Assembly: GCA_011051075.1 (NCBI GenBank)
Contig: DREN01000262.1
Span: 1-8,681 of the forward strand
Length of the DNA stretch: 8,681 nucleotides
Direction of reading: 5' to 3'
Source of the DNA: Deltaproteobacteria bacterium
GTDB taxonomy: Bacteria > Desulfobacterota > DSM-4660 > Desulfatiglandales > Desulfatiglandaceae
In this document: positions 6,373 to 8,681 of the stretch, piece by piece
Layout of the letters: every line of letters begins with the position of its first letter
Position numbering within the stretch: the first letter of the stretch is position 1
The notes under the pieces: generated by a model
Seen by the model: the letters and a program-made list of their open reading frames with translations, nothing else
What the model was told of the DNA's origin: nothing
Databases searched by the model: none
Program-made: the position numbers and the translations under genes

Positions 6373-6388
6373 AGAAAGTTCTTGTACT
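6360..6388 (+). promoter_or_regulatory. Candidate promoter of the response-regulator gene
   Basis: TTGTAA (6360-6365) and TGTACT (6383-6388) are separated by 17 bases, each 4 of 6 to the sigma-70 consensus. The last TGTAAA half-site overlaps the -35, as in activator-dependent promoters of the PhoB type. The start would be near 6395, giving a leader of about 70 bases. Confidence 0.4.
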
Positions 6389-6466
6389 GAAGGCTGAAGG
6401 ATGTCAGCTTTACCCTATGCCTGATGAGATATTGCCGCTCAATCAAGACACAGGACCTGCCGTGCC

Positions 6467-7171
6467 ATGATTCCCACATCCCAGAAAACCAGGGCGACTA
6501 TCCTTGTGGTTGACGATGATGAGGATATTGTTCAGACCATCAAAGGCAACCTGGAGTTGGACGGGTATGAGGTGCTGACTGCCTTTGACGGCAGGAGCGG
6601 TGTGGACATGGTGAGAAAACACCGCCCCGATCTGATCATTCTCGATCTGAACCTGCCCGATATCGACGGGATCAAGGCCTGCCAGATAATAAGGCGGGAG
6701 TTTGACTTCCCCATCATCATGCTCACGGCCAGGGACGGGGTCTCGGACACGGTGTTAGGCCTTGAGTGCGGGGCCGACGACTACATGGTTAAGCCCTTCA
6801 ACTTTCTGGAACTTTCTGCCAGGATAAAGGCCATCCTCAAGAGGGTTGAGAGGGACCTGGTGAAGAACTACTGTGAGATCCGGGATCTTTCCATGGATTT
6901 CAAGACCCGGAACGTCTCTGTGCGAGGTGAGGAGATCAGGCTTACCAGGACGGAATTCGAGCTCCTGGAGCTCTTTGCGGCCTATCCCGATGAGGTCCTG
7001 TCCAGGGAGTTCATCACCAATCAGATCTGGCGTGATTCAGAACTCTACCAGCACAGCCGGGCACTGGACGTTCACGTGCAGAGGCTGAGGAAGAAGATAG
7101 AGGCCGATGCTGAGAGCCCCCGTTATATAGTCACGGTGGCGGGGGTAGGGTATAAATTCCAGACTGTCTGA
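6467..7171 (+). CDS. OmpR-family response regulator
   Basis: A 234-residue two-component transcription factor. The N-terminal receiver domain (about 10-125) has the acidic pocket Asp16-Asp18 in VVDDDED, phospho-acceptor Asp60 in LDLNLP, Thr87 in MLTAR and Lys109 in VKPF. The C-terminal winged-helix domain (about 135-234) shows the family's recognition helix region around RALDVHVQRLRKKI (198-211) and the wing ending VGYKF (227-231). Length is normal and nothing is missing. It is divergent from the sensor kinase across 344 bases, an arrangement that suggests a cognate pair. The ribosome binding site is weak (AGGA about 11 bases before the ATG). The four TGTAA(A/C) direct repeats upstream are the best candidate for its own binding site. 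Target genes are not proven; the cytochrome operon downstream is a possible one. Confidence 0.95.
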   Translation: MIPTSQKTRATILVVDDDEDIVQTIKGNLELDGYEVLTAFDGRSGVDMVRKHRPDLIILDLNLPDIDGIKACQIIRREFDFPIIMLTARDGVSDTVLGLECGADDYMVKPFNFLELSARIKAILKRVERDLVKNYCEIRDLSMDFKTRNVSVRGEEIRLTRTEFELLELFAAYPDEVLSREFITNQIWRDSELYQHSRALDVHVQRLRKKIEADAESPRYIVTVAGVGYKFQTV

Positions 7172-7194
7172 AGCAACACCTCCTGGAAGGTTTT

Positions 7195-7501
7195 CGACCT
7201 GTGCGGTTACCCTTAGTCCGTGGGGGTCTCTTTTCCAAAGGACGCAACAAAATATTCCATCACGACATGGAACGTCCCCTTAGTCGGATTACAGCCTCGG
7301 AGCAGGCAGGAGCCCGTACATGCTCCAACCGAGACTATCTCCTGGGGCTCTCCCGCAGCTTATTTCAAGCGCATGCTGCCGCCCTTATGCAATGAGATAG
7401 GGTTTTGCGTCCTTTGGAAAAGAGGCCCCCACGGACGGACTCCCGCCACGGGCGGGATAGATCCCGTATCCACAATTGCGGAAGTCTAACCGCACAGGTC
7501 G
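7195..7501. repeat. Large imperfect inverted-repeat element, MITE-like or structured RNA
   Basis: The outer arms are a perfect 15-base inverted repeat, CGACCTGTGCGGTTA (7195-7209) against 7487-7501. Inside, 7217-7247 is inverted at 7405-7435 over 31 bases with one mismatch (T7227), which would be a U-G pair in RNA. The right side carries an extra 51 bases (7436-7486) including the hairpin TCCCGCC-ACG-GGCGGGA (7441-7457). The middle (7248-7404) has further small stems: TTCCAT/ATGGAA (7255-7272), GGAGCA/TGCTCC (7299-7326) and GCAGC/GCTGC (7355-7379). CCCTTAGTC occurs at 7210-7218 and again at 7277-7285. No plausible protein is encoded. There is no clear target-site duplication at the ends. It could be a miniature transposable element, a dispersed intergenic repeat, or a structured non-coding RNA. 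Confidence 0.8.
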
Positions 7502-7770
7502 GAGTTTTTCAAGGGGCCGGCAACCCCGGGGAAAAGGGAGTACAGCTCTGATGGGGCGTCTGTCTCGACCTTGCCTGTTACACCTTTTACATTTTTGTTG
7601 CTTGACCATTCTGAACAGATCAGCAATAGATTAAGCGCCGAGGCATGTGACTTTTATGGCCTCGTATCCGGTGAATCCAAGGCCTTCAACAATGGGGAAA
7701 AAAGCCCTGTTGATTTTCAACCATCCATCCGGGCCCTTTGCCCAGATCCCCGGCATCACGGAGACGGAAA
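7502..7770 (+). other. Gene-free leader region of the cytochrome operon
   Basis: About 270 bases with no convincing gene. Visible are a small hairpin GGGG/CCCC (7513-7527), a TTGACC hexamer (7602-7607) without a good -10 at proper spacing, and the alternative hairpins at 7686-7721. I looked for a GEMM cyclic-dinucleotide riboswitch, common before cytochrome genes in related bacteria, and did not recognise its core. Confidence 0.5.
7686..7721 (+). promoter_or_regulatory. Mutually exclusive hairpins in the cytochrome leader
   Basis: TCAACA (7686-7691) can pair with TGTTGA (7708-7713), extended by GGG (7694-7696) with CCC (7705-7707). The same TGTTGA can instead pair with TCAAC (7717-7721) across the short loop TTT. 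TTTT follows the first hairpin directly. The layout resembles a terminator/antiterminator or attenuator about 50 bases before the cytochrome start, but no leader peptide or ligand core was recognised. Confidence 0.3.
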
Positions 7771-8304
7771 GTGAAATCAAGCTATAACTCCCATATCAAA
7801 CGCATCCTTTTGGGCCTTGTCGTTTTTGGGGTCTTAGGGTTTATCGGTAAGACGGTGATGACCCCTGAATCGTTCGGCAAGTACGGGCCCTACCGTGCCG
7901 ATGCCATTGATGAAGAGGCGAACCGGGAGATCCGCCACATGACAAACGCCTCCTGCCTCTCCTGTCATCCATATGAGGCGAATATCCATCTCACAGGCCT
8001 GCATAAGACCATATCGTGTGAGTTCTGTCACGGCCCCTACGCCGATCACGTAAAGGCGGGCAAGGTGTACGGAAAGCTTCCCGTTAAGAAGCAGGAGGAG
8101 ATCAAGGTCCTGTGCCTGCGGTGCCATAACCGGGCAATCCAGGCCAGACCAGGGGAGATGATCAAGACGGTTGTGATGCCTGAGCATCTGGAGAGCCAGA
8201 AGGTCAAGGTCACCCACATATGTAACCAGTGCCACCATGTGCATGCACCCCTGAGGTATATTAACCGGGCAAAGAAAATAGTTGGCATAAAGGAGAAGAG
8301 TTGA
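7771..8304 (+). CDS. Membrane-anchored tetrahaem c-type cytochrome
   Basis: A 177-residue protein with one N-terminal uncleaved-looking membrane segment (about 11-28) after a basic start, and a periplasmic domain with four CXXCH haem c motifs: CLSCH (62-66), CEFCH (83-87), CLRCH (115-119) and CNQCH (151-155). Several other histidines (for example His73, His78, His93, His139, His149, His156, His158) could be distal ligands. It probably carries electrons between the quinone-linked membrane complex and periplasmic partners. I choose GTG 7771 because GGAG sits seven bases before it and the product starts just ahead of the membrane helix; a TTG at 7738 would add eleven arginine-rich residues without a binding site. 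It overlaps the next gene by one base (TGATG), so the two are coupled. The exact cytochrome family was not recognised. Confidence 0.9.
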   Translation: MKSSYNSHIKRILLGLVVFGVLGFIGKTVMTPESFGKYGPYRADAIDEEANREIRHMTNASCLSCHPYEANIHLTGLHKTISCEFCHGPYADHVKAGKVYGKLPVKKQEEIKVLCLRCHNRAIQARPGEMIKTVVMPEHLESQKVKVTHICNQCHHVHAPLRYINRAKKIVGIKEKS

Positions 8305-8681
8305 TGGGCGGCCCAGATGCCAAGCTGGACAAGGAGCGCAGGGCCTTTATAAAGAAGGTCTTAAACGGTACCATTGCAGGTTCCCTCCTACTGGTGATCC
8401 CCATGCCCATGGAGGCGGCTGCGCCGGAGGTTCCGGAGCAGATCCCGGGCATCAGGGGTAAGAAATGGGACATGTACCACCAGCGGTTCGCCTTTATCGT
8501 GGATATAACCCGCTGCATAGGCTGCGGCTCCTGCTGCGTGGCTGACAGGAGGGAGTTCAACGTCCCCGACGGCTATTACAGGACCTGGGTGGAGAGGTAC
8601 CTGAAGGACTTTGAGGATGAGGTCTATGTGGATTCTCCCCACGGCGGGTTTGACGGTTACCAGTCACCACGCACAGATATA
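8304..8681 (+). CDS. Tat-exported ferredoxin-like iron-sulfur subunit, 3' end cut by window
   Basis: The first 126 codons of a gene that runs off the right edge. The ATG overlaps the cytochrome stop by one base and follows AGGAG (8291-8295). The N-terminus has a twin-arginine signal, ERRAFIKK (11-18), a hydrophobic stretch (about 22-34) and AAA near 38-40. The mature part begins a DmsB/NrfC-type iron-sulfur subunit: DITRCIGCGSCC (67-78) and NVPDGYYRTWVERY (86-99), a stretch typical of subunits that partner NrfD-like membrane proteins. At the place where the family usually has the fourth cysteine of the first cluster (CXXCXXCXXXC) there is Asp81 (C71, C74, C77, C78, then VAD). A membrane quinone oxidoreductase of the cytochrome/FeS/NrfD type is a likely context; further subunits would be beyond the window. 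Confidence 0.88.
   Translation, partial: MGGPDAKLDKERRAFIKKVLNGTIAGSLLLVIPMPMEAAAPEVPEQIPGIRGKKWDMYHQRFAFIVDITRCIGCGSCCVADRREFNVPDGYYRTWVERYLKDFEDEVYVDSPHGGFDGYQSPRTDI

Noticed and set aside
7201..7489. Short plus- and minus-strand frames inside the inverted-repeat element, which share a similar SFPKDA segment
   Set aside because: The similarity is explained by the inverted repeat itself being read from both strands; no start signals or domains.
7195..7501. Integron attC site or retron msr-msd region
   Set aside because: The arm ends have GTT and AAC in the wrong arrangement for attC (which begins RYYYAAC and ends GTTRRRY), and there is no integrase or reverse transcriptase in the window.
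7502..7770. GEMM (cyclic dinucleotide) or cobalamin riboswitch before the cytochrome
   Set aside because: I did not find the conserved core sequences; only generic small hairpins are present.

Overview
The window reads as a chromosomal segment of an anaerobic, GC-rich (moderately, by eye) bacterium, most likely a Desulfobacterota-type ('deltaproteobacterial') sulfate reducer or syntroph. This is an inference from the gene mix: a long-chain-type acyl-CoA dehydrogenase, an LUD-domain protein with a cysteine-rich tail, a LarA-family nickel-pincer enzyme, a bacterial FmdE-like protein, a haem-motif (Tll0287-like/DUF3365) sensor kinase, and a small membrane-anchored tetrahaem cytochrome followed by a Tat-exported iron-sulfur subunit. 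No tRNA, rRNA, transposase, integrase or CRISPR array was seen.

Layout. Positions 1-542 carry no convincing gene, but hold a period-8 tandem repeat and a hairpin. Positions 543-3738 (+) form a likely operon: acyl-CoA dehydrogenase, then, after a 95-base gap with a period-7 repeat and a small hairpin, the LUD-domain protein, then a LarA-family protein whose GTG start overlaps the LUD stop by four bases. Positions 3782-6122 (-) hold the FmdE-like gene and a sensor histidine kinase, separated by about 125 bases that contain a good promoter overlapped by an inverted repeat. Positions 6123-6466 form a divergent control region with four TGTAA(A/C) direct repeats, leading to an OmpR-family response regulator (6467-7171, +). 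Positions 7172-7770 are gene-free and hold a large imperfect inverted-repeat element of about 307 bases plus a leader with mutually exclusive hairpins. Positions 7771-8681 (+) begin an electron-transfer operon: tetrahaem cytochrome, then an iron-sulfur subunit cut by the window edge.

How the parts may fit. The first operon looks like 2-hydroxyacid/acyl-CoA metabolism, substrate unknown. The kinase has a periplasmic CXXCH motif and could sense redox state or a haem ligand. It probably signals to the divergent regulator, which may regulate itself through the TGTAA(A/C) repeats and could control the nearby cytochrome operon. The least explained item is the 7195-7501 inverted-repeat element: no coding capacity, long base-paired arms and a branched middle, consistent with a MITE-like element or a structured RNA.
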